DNA from: Candidatus Omnitrophota bacterium
GTDB lineage: Bacteria; Omnitrophota; Gorgyraeia; Gygaellales; Profunditerraquicolaceae
Assembly: GCA_016214325.1 (NCBI GenBank)
Contig: JACROS010000027.1
Coordinates: forward strand, 1,157 to 38,822
DNA: 37,666 bases
Direction of reading: 5' to 3'
Shown here: piece by piece, positions 29,533 through 37,666 of the stretch
Layout: each line of letters begins with the position of its first letter
Position numbering within the stretch: the stretch's first letter is position 1
The notes under the pieces: model-generated
The model's database searches: none
What the model was told of the DNA's origin: nothing
What the model saw: the letters and a program-made list of their open reading frames with translations, nothing else
Translations under genes and position numbers: made by a program

Positions 29533-31737
29533 ATGGAGAAGAGAGTAATTTATAAGTCTTTGCTTATTTTAGCTGTTGTGGGGTTATGTGCTTATTTTAC
29601 CTTTCCTTTAAATAAGCGAATTAATCTAGGGCTTGATTTACGCGGCGGGATGCATCTATTGTTAAAAATTGATACTTCCAGCCTAGAGGGACAGGCGAAG
29701 ATTGATGCAACTGACAGAGCTGTAGAGGTAATTAGAAATAGGATTGACCAATTTGGCGTAAGGGAAACTTCTATTGTAAAGCAGGGAGAGGATGAAATAG
29801 TAGTTCAGCTTCCGGGTGTAACTGACAGGCAAAGAGCTATTGATGTTATCGGTAAGACTGCATTATTAGAGTTTAAATTAGTTTCAGATGATGTGGAAAA
29901 ACGAAAGCAGGCTCTTGCCGGGACAGTTCCAGAGGGATTTGAATTAAAATATACTGAAGATGATAGTGAACCGGTGCTTTTAGAAAAACAAGCAGTTTTA
30001 ACAGGGGATTCTTTAACTGATGCTGCGGTGCATTTTAGCCAGACTGAGTTTAATGAACCGGTAGTTGCAATTAAATTTAATGCTGAAGGAGCAAAGAAAT
30101 TTGCTGAAATTACAGCTGCTAATGTAGGAAAAAGATTAGCAATAGTTTTGGATGGCAAGGTTCAGTCAGCTCCACGCATTAAAGAATCTATTCCTTCAGG
30201 TGAGGCAGTAATAACTGGCCGTTTTAGCGTTGAACAGGCGCAGGATTTGTCACTTATACTGCGAGTTGGTGCATTGCCAGCCCCTATGCATATTGAGGAA
30301 GAGCGGACTGTGGGGCCTTTGTTAGGGCAAGATTCAATTAATAAAGGTTTAAAAGCTAGCCTTATAGGATGCGCTTTGGTTTTTGTTTTTATGGCGCTTT
30401 ATTATCTGTTAGCTGGTTTAATCAGCGATTTTGCGTTATCGCTTAACCTTTTGATGATTCTAGGAGGCTTAGGATTACTTCCAATTTTATTTCCAGGAGT
30501 TTCTGCAACATTAACACTGCCGGGTATTGCTGGTATGGCTTTGTCTTTAGGTATGGCAGTAGATGCTAACGTTTTGATAAATGAACGAATCAGGGAAGAA
30601 ATAAAAGCAGGAAAAGCCCTTAGAAGTGCAATTGAGAATGGGTATAGTAGGGCATTTAGCGCTATTTTTGATTCTAATTTAACTACTTTAATAGCTGCGT
30701 TTTTCCTTTTTCAATTTGGCACTGGCCCAATCCGCGGTTTTGCTGTAACTTTGACCATAGGTTTAATTTCAAGTATGTTTACTGCAATCGTAGTAACACG
30801 TACTATATTTGAAGCTTTGCTGGATTTGGGAATTTTAAAGAAGTCCCTTCCGATGCTGCGTCTTATCGGAGAAACTAAACTGGATTTTATCAGTAAGAGA
30901 AGGATTTTCTATTTTATTTCTATTCTTGTTATTGCCATTGGATTGATATCATATTTTAAGAAAGGTAAAGAAGCCTATGGTATTGATTTTGTAGGTGGCC
31001 AGTTACAAGAATACATGTTTAAAAATACGCCGGATATTGATAAGGTGCGCAAGGTCCTAAAAGATATTAATTTAGGGGACGCTTCAATTCAGCAATTTAA
31101 GGATAATCCACGCGCAGTATTAATCAGGACTTCAGAAGATAAGAATCAGGTATTAACTGATAAACTAAAACAAGTATTTCCTGAGCAAGATATTCAGATT
31201 TTGCGTATCGAGCGTGTTGGCCCGGTTGCAGGGTCCCATTTAAAAACAAAGGCGATTCATGCTTTAATTTGGGCGCTATTGGGAATATTGATTTATGTTG
31301 CCTTAAGGTTTAAACATTTTAACTTTGCAATTGCCGGTGTGATTGCGCTTTTGCACGACGTTGTAGTCACTTTGGGATTCTTAGCATTGACTAATAGGCA
31401 AATTGATTTGTTAAGTGTAACTGCTTTCTTGACCATTGCAGGTTATTCTATTAATGATACAATTGTAATTTATGATAGAGTAAGGGAAAATTCGCGGATG
31501 TTAAGAAAGTTAAGCTTGTATGAGTTAATTAATTTAAGTGTTAATCAGATGTTAGGAAGGACAATTCTCACATCCGGGGTTACTTTGCTAGTGGTTCTTT
31601 CGATTTTGTTATTCGGCGGTGAGGTTTTGAGTAATTTTGCATTTGCGCTTTTTGTAGGGTTTATTTCCGGTGTTTACTCAACAGTTTTCATTGCCTCGCC
31701 ATTAGTGCTTGCCTGGAGCCGCAAAGGCTCAAGATAG
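29533..31737 (+). CDS. secDF: Fused preprotein translocase SecD-SecF
   Basis: NLGLDLRGGMHLLLKID (SecD), MAVDANVLINERIREE; SecF part GIDFVGGQ, TIAGYSINDTIVIYDRVREN. Confidence 0.96.
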   Translation: MEKRVIYKSLLILAVVGLCAYFTFPLNKRINLGLDLRGGMHLLLKIDTSSLEGQAKIDATDRAVEVIRNRIDQFGVRETSIVKQGEDEIVVQLPGVTDRQRAIDVIGKTALLEFKLVSDDVEKRKQALAGTVPEGFELKYTEDDSEPVLLEKQAVLTGDSLTDAAVHFSQTEFNEPVVAIKFNAEGAKKFAEITAANVGKRLAIVLDGKVQSAPRIKESIPSGEAVITGRFSVEQAQDLSLILRVGALPAPMHIEEERTVGPLLGQDSINKGLKASLIGCALVFVFMALYYLLAGLISDFALSLNLLMILGGLGLLPILFPGVSATLTLPGIAGMALSLGMAVDANVLINERIREEIKAGKALRSAIENGYSRAFSAIFDSNLTTLIAAFFLFQFGTGPIRGFAVTLTIGLISSMFTAIVVTRTIFEALLDLGILKKSLPMLRLIGETKLDFISKRRIFYFISILVIAIGLISYFKKGKEAYGIDFVGGQLQEYMFKNTPDIDKVRKVLKDINLGDASIQQFKDNPRAVLIRTSEDKNQVLTDKLKQVFPEQDIQILRIERVGPVAGSHLKTKAIHALIWALLGILIYVALRFKHFNFAIAGVIALLHDVVVTLGFLALTNRQIDLLSVTAFLTIAGYSINDTIVIYDRVRENSRMLRKLSLYELINLSVNQMLGRTILTSGVTLLVVLSILLFGGEVLSNFAFALFVGFISGVYSTVFIASPLVLAWSRKGSR

Positions 31738-31750
31738 AAGATATTTTTAT

Positions 31751-31791
31751 GCGGCTCTTGCCTAAAAGATTACTTTTTAGATAAGAGCCGC
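31751..31791 (+). other. Strong stem-loop between secDF and mfd
   Basis: gcggctctt (31751-31759)/aagagccgc (31783-31791) perfect 9-bp stem with inner ctaaaa/ttttag stem; no clear terminal U-run. Confidence 0.7.
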
Positions 31792-31803
31792 AGTTAATTT
31801 ATA

Positions 31804-33702
31804 ATGTTCAAATCCCTAAAAGTTTATCTTGGTTTAGAAATTCAGCTAGATCGCTTTCTTAGTGATTTAATAAATTTTGGATATCGCCATCATGACCGTG
31901 CCGAGTCTGAAGGCGATTTCTCGCGCCGTGGCGGGATTATAGATATTTTCCCCAATTCTTTTGAATTACCCATCCGTATTGAATTAGACAATAACAAGAT
32001 TGCTTCAATTAAAACATTTAATTCTCAGACTGGTGAGGCGCTTTGGGAACATAGAATGGTAATTATTCTGCCGATTAAAAAGGTAGCGGCTAAGCCGGTA
32101 GTTTTTAGCGAGGAGTTTCCTCTGTCTAATTTTGTTGACCTTAAGTCTGGCGATTATGTTGTGCATAATCAATACGGAATTGGGCGTTTTTTAGGTATAG
32201 AAAAGATTAAGATTAAAGATAAGCCGAAAGATCATCTGGTAATTGAGTATGACGAACAGGAAAAGCTTTATGTTCCAGTTGATTCTATGAACCTTGTGCA
32301 GAAGTATATTGCATTTCATACCAGGCGGCCCAAGTTATACAGGTTAGGCAGTAAAGAATGGCAAAGGACAAAAGAGAGGGCAAAAAAGGGCATACAAAAA
32401 TTAGCCTGGGAGCTATTAAGCTTGCAGGCAATGCGCATGAGTTCTGGGGGATTTGCATATTCTAGTGATGTGGATTGGCAAGGAGAGTTTGAGGCAACAT
32501 TTCCTTATAAAGAAACTCCTGACCAGGTTAAGGCTTGTTTTGAGGTAAAGAACGACATGCAGTCGGATAAGCCCATGGATAGATTATTATGTGGAGATGT
32601 TGGTTATGGTAAGACCGAAGTAGCCATGCGTGCTGCTTTTAAAGCGGTAATGGATAATAAGCAGGTGGCTTATTTAGTGCCTACAACTATTTTGGCTGAA
32701 CAGCATTTTAATAATTTTAGGCAAAGGCTCAAGGATTTCCCAGTTAATGTGCAGTTACTTTGTCGTTTTCAAACACAGGCAGAGCAAAGAACAATTGTTA
32801 AATCAGCTGCCCAAGGAGCAGTTGATATATTGATTGGTACACATCGCTTGCTTTCTGATGATGTTGTGTTTAAAGATTTGGGGTTGATGATAATTGACGA
32901 GGAGCAAAGATTTGGGGTTAAGGCAAAGGAAAAATTAAAGAAATTTAGGCTAACAATAGACGTGCTTACTTTAACTGCAACTCCTATACCGCGAACGCTC
33001 TATATGAGTTTGATGGGGGCAAGGGATTTGTCTGTAATTAATACGCCGCCTCAAAATAGATTGCCAATTAAGACCATTGTGGTAGAATATGATGACGATT
33101 TAGTTAAGCAAGCGATTATGCGTGAATTATCAAGAAAAGGGCAGGTTTTCTTTCTGCATAATCGAGTGGAAGATATTGACAAGGTTAAAGATAAATTGAT
33201 GCGGATATTGCCTAGTGGTGTAAGGCTCTCTACTGCTCACGGCCAAATGCACCCAAAAGAACTTGAAAAGGTAATGTCTGAATTTATGCAAGGCTCAATT
33301 GATTGTTTGGTTTGTACCATGATTATTGAGTCAGGCATTGATATTCCAAACGTAAATACAATTATTGTGCATAATGCACATATGTTTGGGCTCTCTGATT
33401 TGCATCAGCTGCGTGGCAGGGTGGGCAGATTTGATCGGCCAGCATATGCATATCTCATGCTTCCAAAGAATTTAGTTTTAGAGCAGGATGCTAGAAGAAG
33501 AATGAATGCCATTAGCGAGAATTCTTTTCTTGGCGCAGGCTTTAACATAGCTATGGAAGATTTAGAGATTAGAGGAGCAGGTAATTTGCTTGGCATTGAG
33601 CAGCACGGATTTATTTCTGCAGTGGGGTTTGATTTGTATTGCCGTCTCTTGAGGGAAGCAATTGGCAACTTTAAGAAAGCAGGTTTACTGAGTCACCGAT
33701 AA
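31804..33702 (+). CDS. mfd: Short Mfd (transcription-repair coupling factor) containing CarD-like RNAP-interaction domain and RecG-like helicase
   Basis: FSRRGGIIDIFP, VDLKSGDYVVHNQYGIGRFLGIEKI, MDRLLCGDVGYGKTEVAMRAAFKAV, IIDEEQRFGVKAKEKLK, LTATPIPRTLYMSLMGARDLSVINTPP, QLRGRVGR. Confidence 0.92.
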   Translation: MFKSLKVYLGLEIQLDRFLSDLINFGYRHHDRAESEGDFSRRGGIIDIFPNSFELPIRIELDNNKIASIKTFNSQTGEALWEHRMVIILPIKKVAAKPVVFSEEFPLSNFVDLKSGDYVVHNQYGIGRFLGIEKIKIKDKPKDHLVIEYDEQEKLYVPVDSMNLVQKYIAFHTRRPKLYRLGSKEWQRTKERAKKGIQKLAWELLSLQAMRMSSGGFAYSSDVDWQGEFEATFPYKETPDQVKACFEVKNDMQSDKPMDRLLCGDVGYGKTEVAMRAAFKAVMDNKQVAYLVPTTILAEQHFNNFRQRLKDFPVNVQLLCRFQTQAEQRTIVKSAAQGAVDILIGTHRLLSDDVVFKDLGLMIIDEEQRFGVKAKEKLKKFRLTIDVLTLTATPIPRTLYMSLMGARDLSVINTPPQNRLPIKTIVVEYDDDLVKQAIMRELSRKGQVFFLHNRVEDIDKVKDKLMRILPSGVRLSTAHGQMHPKELEKVMSEFMQGSIDCLVCTMIIESGIDIPNVNTIIVHNAHMFGLSDLHQLRGRVGRFDRPAYAYLMLPKNLVLEQDARRRMNAISENSFLGAGFNIAMEDLEIRGAGNLLGIEQHGFISAVGFDLYCRLLREAIGNFKKAGLLSHR

Positions 33703-33964
33703 ATAATGGATACATTGGCTGAACTGATTTTGGAGCGAGACAAGGAACAAGGACGCAGACGTAGTCAACGTACTACGTCAAGGACGAGTGACGCAGTCAC
33801 AGCCCAAAATCAGTCAGCCCAAGCTATATACATAGAGGGGGAAGCCCGTCTTTCGGCCGTCTGCGGCGTTGCTCCTTCTTGGCGTAGTGCATTGACTACG
33901 CCTTCGTCGTCGCGCCTTGCATACGGCCTAAAGACGGGCTTCCAATGTGCCCATTATTTATCGG
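33696..33964. repeat. 269-bp nested palindromic element (outer inverted repeat enclosing two large hairpins)
   Basis: Outer arms ccgataaataatggatacattgg (33696-33718) and ccaatgtgcccattatttatcgg (33942-33964), 21/23 complementary; inner element A 33717-33819; inner element B 33841-33942. Confidence 0.9.
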
Positions 33965-33980
33965 AGGCTCAGTATTATAA

Positions 33981-34913
33981 ATGAAAAGAATAATTAAGAA
34001 GTATTTATTAATCTTAGTAGCGGCTCTTCCTATATATAATATTTTAGCTGTAAACGCTCCTCTTTATGCCCAAGATAAAATTATTGCCATTGTTAATGAT
34101 GACTGCATTACACAAAAGGATTTAAATGATTTTAGTAATTTTATGCGTCTGCAATTGTCACAGCAGTATCATGGAGAAGAATTAGAAGAAAAGATTCAGT
34201 CTATGAAATTGGATTTGTTAAACAAATTGATTGAGGATCGCTTAATGCTCCAGGCTGCAAAGAAAAAGAATATTAAGGCTGAAGAATCAAGAATTAAGGG
34301 TAAGTTAAATGAGATTAAGGCGCGTTATCCATCAGAGACGGAGTTTCAGAGGGATTTGGCTAAACAGGGGCTTGTTCCCGGTGATTTAGAGGCTCGGATT
34401 CGGGATCAGCTGTTAATGTTTCTAGTTTTAAATGAAGAGATCCGCAGTAAAATTATTGTCCGTCCTGAGGAAGTAACTAGTTTTTATGAAAAGCATAAGG
34501 CAGAAATCTCTGCCCCTGAGCAAAGAGAAGTAACGGTAATTGCTCTGGATAACAAAGATATGGCTGACGCGGTTTCGTATAATCTTAGAATTGGCCAGAA
34601 AACCGAAGATTTAGCCACTCGCTATCCCATGACTATAAATCAAATTAAGGCTGTAAAGGGGCAAGATTTAAGAAAAGAGATTGAAGAAGTAGTTTTTAAG
34701 ATGGGAATTAATGAAGTTTCTAATCCAGTTAAAATGGATGATAAGTTTTATGTTTTTAAACTGGATAACATTATTGGCGCGCAACAGTTATCTTTGACTG
34801 ATGCCCAAGAAAGAGTAAATCAGGCTATTTTTGACCAGAAGATTAACGAAAAAACCAAAAGTTGGTTAGATGATCTTAAAAAGAACTCCTATATCAAAAT
34901 CCTGCAGGATTAA
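33981..34913 (+). CDS. SurA-like periplasmic chaperone / peptidyl-prolyl isomerase-related protein
   Basis: Signal-like N-terminus, IIAIVNDDCITQKDLNDF, LLNKLIEDRLMLQAAKKKNI SurA_N-type sequence. Confidence 0.8.
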   Translation: MKRIIKKYLLILVAALPIYNILAVNAPLYAQDKIIAIVNDDCITQKDLNDFSNFMRLQLSQQYHGEELEEKIQSMKLDLLNKLIEDRLMLQAAKKKNIKAEESRIKGKLNEIKARYPSETEFQRDLAKQGLVPGDLEARIRDQLLMFLVLNEEIRSKIIVRPEEVTSFYEKHKAEISAPEQREVTVIALDNKDMADAVSYNLRIGQKTEDLATRYPMTINQIKAVKGQDLRKEIEEVVFKMGINEVSNPVKMDDKFYVFKLDNIIGAQQLSLTDAQERVNQAIFDQKINEKTKSWLDDLKKNSYIKILQD

Positions 34914-35853
34914 GGTTGGTATAACCCTGGGGGATCCTTCCGGAATTGGCCCTGCAATTATCCTAAAAGCAACGCAAGAGCTAAAAAATTATGCTGATAT
35001 TGTCGTTATTGGGGATGGGTTTGTTTTAAAAAAAGCAGGCCTGAAATTACGATCTTTGAATTTTAGATTGATAGATTTGCAGAATGTTAGACAAGAAGGT
35101 TTTAAATTTGGGCACATTAAAGCTGAATATGGCCGAGCGGCAATTGAATATCTGGATCAGGCAATGCGCCTACTTAAAGATAAAGAAATTGATTGTTTAG
35201 TTACTTGTCCAATTTCAAAGCAAGCGATTAAGTTGGCTGGTTGTTCTTATTCTGGGCATACTGAGTATTTAATGCAAAAGACAGCTTCTAAAAATGTTTT
35301 AATGATGCTTTTAAACGAAAAATTAAGATTTAGCCTTTTAACAAGGCATATACCTTTAAAAAAAGTATCTTCAGCCTTGACTAAGCAGGAAATGACTGGA
35401 AACATCACTTTGGTTATTCAGGGGCTTAAGAAGTTATTTGGTATTAAACTGCCCAGGTTAGTGGTTTGCGGACTAAATCCTCATGCCTCAGATGCCGGTA
35501 TTATCGGCCAGGAAGAAGAAAAGTTGATTAGGCCAGTTTTACAGGGTTTAAGAAAGCAGTTTAATTTTTCTATTGATGGGCCTATGTCAGCAGACATTGC
35601 TATTCAAAAAGCATATCAGAATAAATATGATTGTGTGATAGCTATGTATCATGATCAGGCGCTAATTCCTTTAAAATTAATAAGTCCTCAGACAGGGGTT
35701 AACTTGACCATTGGACTTCCATTTGTGCGGACTTCGCCACTACATGGAACCGCCTTTGATGTTGCGGGTAACTATAAAAAAGCAGATCCGAGCTCTTTAA
35801 TCGCAGCGATCAAGCTTGCCGTAGAATGTACAAAAAACCAAAAAAAAGATTAG
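34870..35853 (+). CDS. pdxA: 4-hydroxythreonine-4-phosphate dehydrogenase
   Basis: VGITLGDPSGIGPAIILKA, GHTEYL, VCGLNPHASDAGIIGQEE, GPMSADIA, AMYHDQALIPLK; exact start uncertain. Confidence 0.92.
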   Translation: MILKRTPISKSCRIKVGITLGDPSGIGPAIILKATQELKNYADIVVIGDGFVLKKAGLKLRSLNFRLIDLQNVRQEGFKFGHIKAEYGRAAIEYLDQAMRLLKDKEIDCLVTCPISKQAIKLAGCSYSGHTEYLMQKTASKNVLMMLLNEKLRFSLLTRHIPLKKVSSALTKQEMTGNITLVIQGLKKLFGIKLPRLVVCGLNPHASDAGIIGQEEEKLIRPVLQGLRKQFNFSIDGPMSADIAIQKAYQNKYDCVIAMYHDQALIPLKLISPQTGVNLTIGLPFVRTSPLHGTAFDVAGNYKKADPSSLIAAIKLAVECTKNQKKD

Positions 35854-36629
35854 GGCAAAATTTTCTGATTGATAAGAATATTTTGCAGAAAATATCCAGT
35901 GCTTCTAATATTACAAGTCCTGATATTATTGTAGAAATCGGCCCGGGAAACGGTGAATTGACAAGTTTTCTTGTCGCTTTTCCAGAGAAGATTTATGCCA
36001 TTGAAAAAGACAAGGATTTGATTCAAGAATTAAAAAATAAATTTTCCGGATGTAGGAATTTAGAAATTATTAATCAAGATATTTTAAAAGTTAATCTAAA
36101 AGAAATTTTCGATAGGCATGCTAAGAAAATAAAAATAATAGGAAATATTCCTTATAACATAAGCAGCCCTATAATTGAATTTGTAATTAAAAATCGCGAG
36201 TTTATTGATATTGCTTTGTTTACTGTGCAAAAAGAATTTGCTCAAAGATTAACTGCTTTGTCTGGGTCAAAGTTATATGGCTCATTAAGCTGTTTTCTGC
36301 AATATTACGCAAGCGCTGTTGTTGTTTTTCAAATAAGCCGTAGTTGTTTCCGCCCAGCTCCAAAAGTTGACTCAAGTTTTATTAGAGTAGATTTTAAAAA
36401 GGAACTGCCGCTAAATCAGCAGGCTGAAGAAAAATTCTTTGAATTGACCCGTAGTTCTTTTAATCAGAGAAGAAAGACCTTGCGAAATAGTTTATCAAAG
36501 GTGATTTCACAGGATTTACTGGAAGAATTTTTCAAAATCACTAAATTAGACCGGAATATTCGTCCTGAGAAGATGACCATTGAAAACTATTTGTCTTTAA
36601 CCAGGTTAGTAATGTCAAAAAAATATTAA
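35826..36629 (+). CDS. rsmA: 16S rRNA dimethyladenosine transferase
   Basis: KKRLGQNFLIDKNILQKI, IVEIGPGNGELTSFL, IIGNIPYNISSPII, FRPAPKVDSSFIRVDF. Confidence 0.96.
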   Translation: MYKKPKKRLGQNFLIDKNILQKISSASNITSPDIIVEIGPGNGELTSFLVAFPEKIYAIEKDKDLIQELKNKFSGCRNLEIINQDILKVNLKEIFDRHAKKIKIIGNIPYNISSPIIEFVIKNREFIDIALFTVQKEFAQRLTALSGSKLYGSLSCFLQYYASAVVVFQISRSCFRPAPKVDSSFIRVDFKKELPLNQQAEEKFFELTRSSFNQRRKTLRNSLSKVISQDLLEEFFKITKLDRNIRPEKMTIENYLSLTRLVMSKKY

Positions 36630-36637
36630 AAAAAGTC

Positions 36638-36666
36638 TTGACATTGTTAACATCATAATATATACT
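36638..36666 (+). promoter_or_regulatory. Consensus promoter for the tRNA-Thr/rpmG/tRNA-Trp/secE/nusG unit
   Basis: TTGACA (36638-36643), 17-bp spacer, TATACT (36661-36666). Confidence 0.8.
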
Positions 36667-36812
36667 TTTGTTTTACAATTTTCCCATTAATCTGATTTTC
36701 GGGTAAATCCATAAAAACATCAGAAGAGTAGCAAAGAATTTCGGGTGAAATTCTTGGGGGAGAGTTTTTTGTTTTATGAAAAAACAATTATCCGATTGAG
36801 CGAAACCAATTC

Positions 36813-36885
36813 GCTGGAGTAGCTCAGTTGGTAGAGCACGTCCTTGGTAAGGACGGGGTCACGGGTTCAATTCCCGTCTCCAGCT
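36813..36885 (+). tRNA. tRNA-Thr (GGT)
   Basis: Cloverleaf GCTGGAG...TAGCTCAGTTGGTAGAGCA...CGTCC-TTGGTAA-GGACG...GGGTTCAATTCCC...CTCCAGC; CCA not encoded. Confidence 0.95.
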
Positions 36886-36914
36886 TTTAACTAAAAGAAA
36901 TTGAGTGATCAAAG

Positions 36915-37064
36915 ATGCGTGAAACAATCACTTTAGAATGTACGGTTTGTAAAAACAAAAATTACACGACGACTCGTAACAAAAAGAAGCATCAGGACAG
37001 GTTGGAAATAAAGAAATTTTGTAAAACCTGCCGCAAGCACACCCCGCATAAAGAAATAAAATAG
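36915..37064 (+). CDS. rpmG: 50S ribosomal protein L33 (absent from the supplied ORF track, 49 aa)
   Basis: [49 protein letters not shown]; two CxxC motifs. Confidence 0.95.
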   Translation: MRETITLECTVCKNKNYTTTRNKKKHQDRLEIKKFCKTCRKHTPHKEIK

Positions 37065-37067
37065 AAT

Positions 37068-37138
37068 AGGGGCGTCGGTTAATGGCAAACCAACGGTCTC
37101 CAAAACCGTGACTGCAGGTTCAAGTCCTGCCGCTCCTG
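37068..37138 (+). tRNA. tRNA-Trp (CCA)
   Basis: AGGGGCG...GGTTAATGGCAAACC...ACGGT-CTCCAAA-ACCGT...CAGGTTCAAGTCCTG...CGCTCCT. Confidence 0.93.
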
Positions 37139-37175
37139 TATAAATGTATTTAAGACAGGGCGGAAGATTGGAGAG

Positions 37176-37370
37176 ATGGTGAAGATTTTTAGCAAAATTA
37201 TAGGTTTCGTAAAAGAAGTAAAGGCTGAATTAGGTAAAGTAGCCTGGTCCACTAGGCAAGAACTTTTAGGATCAACCGCAGTTGTCATTGTAACTACCTG
37301 TATAATGACGCTGTTTGTTTGGGTAATAGATTTAATTTTATCAAAATTTTTAACCATAATGTTGGGATAA
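37176..37370 (+). CDS. secE: Preprotein translocase subunit SecE
   Basis: FVKEVKAELGKVAWSTRQELLGSTAVVIV and single C-terminal TM; position before nusG. Confidence 0.94.
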   Translation: MVKIFSKIIGFVKEVKAELGKVAWSTRQELLGSTAVVIVTTCIMTLFVWVIDLILSKFLTIMLG

Positions 37371-37666
37371 TGAAAAACTGGTATATCGTTCATACGCAAA
37401 CAGGCTTAGAAGATAAAGTAAAAGTTGCACTTGAGAAAATGATTGCTCCTGAAAATGAAGAAAGCTTCATTTTTCAGGTAATTATTCCTACCGAACAGGT
37501 TTCAGAGGTTCGTTCCGGAAAGAAAAAAATATCACAAAGAAAATTTTTTCCTGGCTATATTTTGGTTGAAATGGATTTAACTGAAGCCAGCTATTTATAT
37601 GTCAAAAACATCCACGGTGTTACTGGTTTTATCGGGCCAGGCAAAAAGCCGATGCCTTTACCAAAA
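37370..37666 (+). CDS. nusG: Transcription termination/antitermination protein NusG, truncated by window end
   Basis: MKNWYIVHTQTGLEDKVKVALEKM...RKFFPGYILVEMDLTEASYLYVKNIHGVTGFIGPGKKPMPLP. Confidence 0.96.
   Translation, partial: MKNWYIVHTQTGLEDKVKVALEKMIAPENEESFIFQVIIPTEQVSEVRSGKKKISQRKFFPGYILVEMDLTEASYLYVKNIHGVTGFIGPGKKPMPLPK

Noticed and set aside
29805-30158. Minus-strand 117-aa ORF opposite secDF
   Set aside because: Shadow ORF on the antisense strand of conserved SecD; no domain features.
33696-33964. CRISPR or rho-independent terminator after mfd
   Set aside because: No repeat-spacer pattern and no terminal T-run; structure is nested inverted repeats.
33706-33984. ORF of 92 aa (MDTLAELILERDKEQGRRRS...)
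   Set aside because: Lies almost wholly in the nested palindromes; translation is low-complexity and palindrome-derived, so not a credible protein.
37079-37399. Minus-strand 106-aa ORF over tRNA-Trp and secE
   Set aside because: Overlaps a tRNA and secE antisense; contains ERQDLNLQSRFWRP, the typical translated-tRNA artefact.

Overview
The window is a gene-dense, AT-rich bacterial segment, almost entirely + strand. Gene content and domain style resemble an uncultivated lineage such as Omnitrophota; that placement is inference only. In order it carries: a dipeptide/oligopeptide ABC transporter; a shortened MarC-like gene; glgC; a short ArgA-type acetyltransferase; acyl-CoA dehydrogenase, PilZ protein, EtfB and ferredoxin-EtfA; smc; a convergent GAF-GGDEF cyclase; recA, htrA/deg, recX, alaS; a his/trp cluster (hisD, hisB, hisH, hisA, a PG-binding lipoprotein, hisF, hisI, trpE); rpsP, yajC, secDF; a short Mfd; a SurA-like protein; pdxA, rsmA; then tRNA-Thr, rpmG, tRNA-Trp, secE and partial nusG. 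Main points for follow-up: (1) a 558-aa LAGLIDADG intein inserted exactly in the SMC Walker A motif (GPNGCGK^S); (2) the same smc has a +1 frameshift at an A5 run and no recognisable hinge domain; (3) a 269-bp nested palindromic element directly after mfd, with an outer inverted repeat enclosing two large related hairpins; (4) several conserved proteins (MarC, AlaS, HisB, Mfd) lack internal or terminal segments while staying in frame, including metal ligands in HisB and part of the editing/SAD domain in AlaS; (5) a repeat-derived insert inside hisF, in which one 31-bp unit is read in two frames; (6) a Car-like acyl-CoA dehydrogenase/Etf cluster with an embedded PilZ protein. All calls come from reading the sequence and ORF translations; no searches were run.
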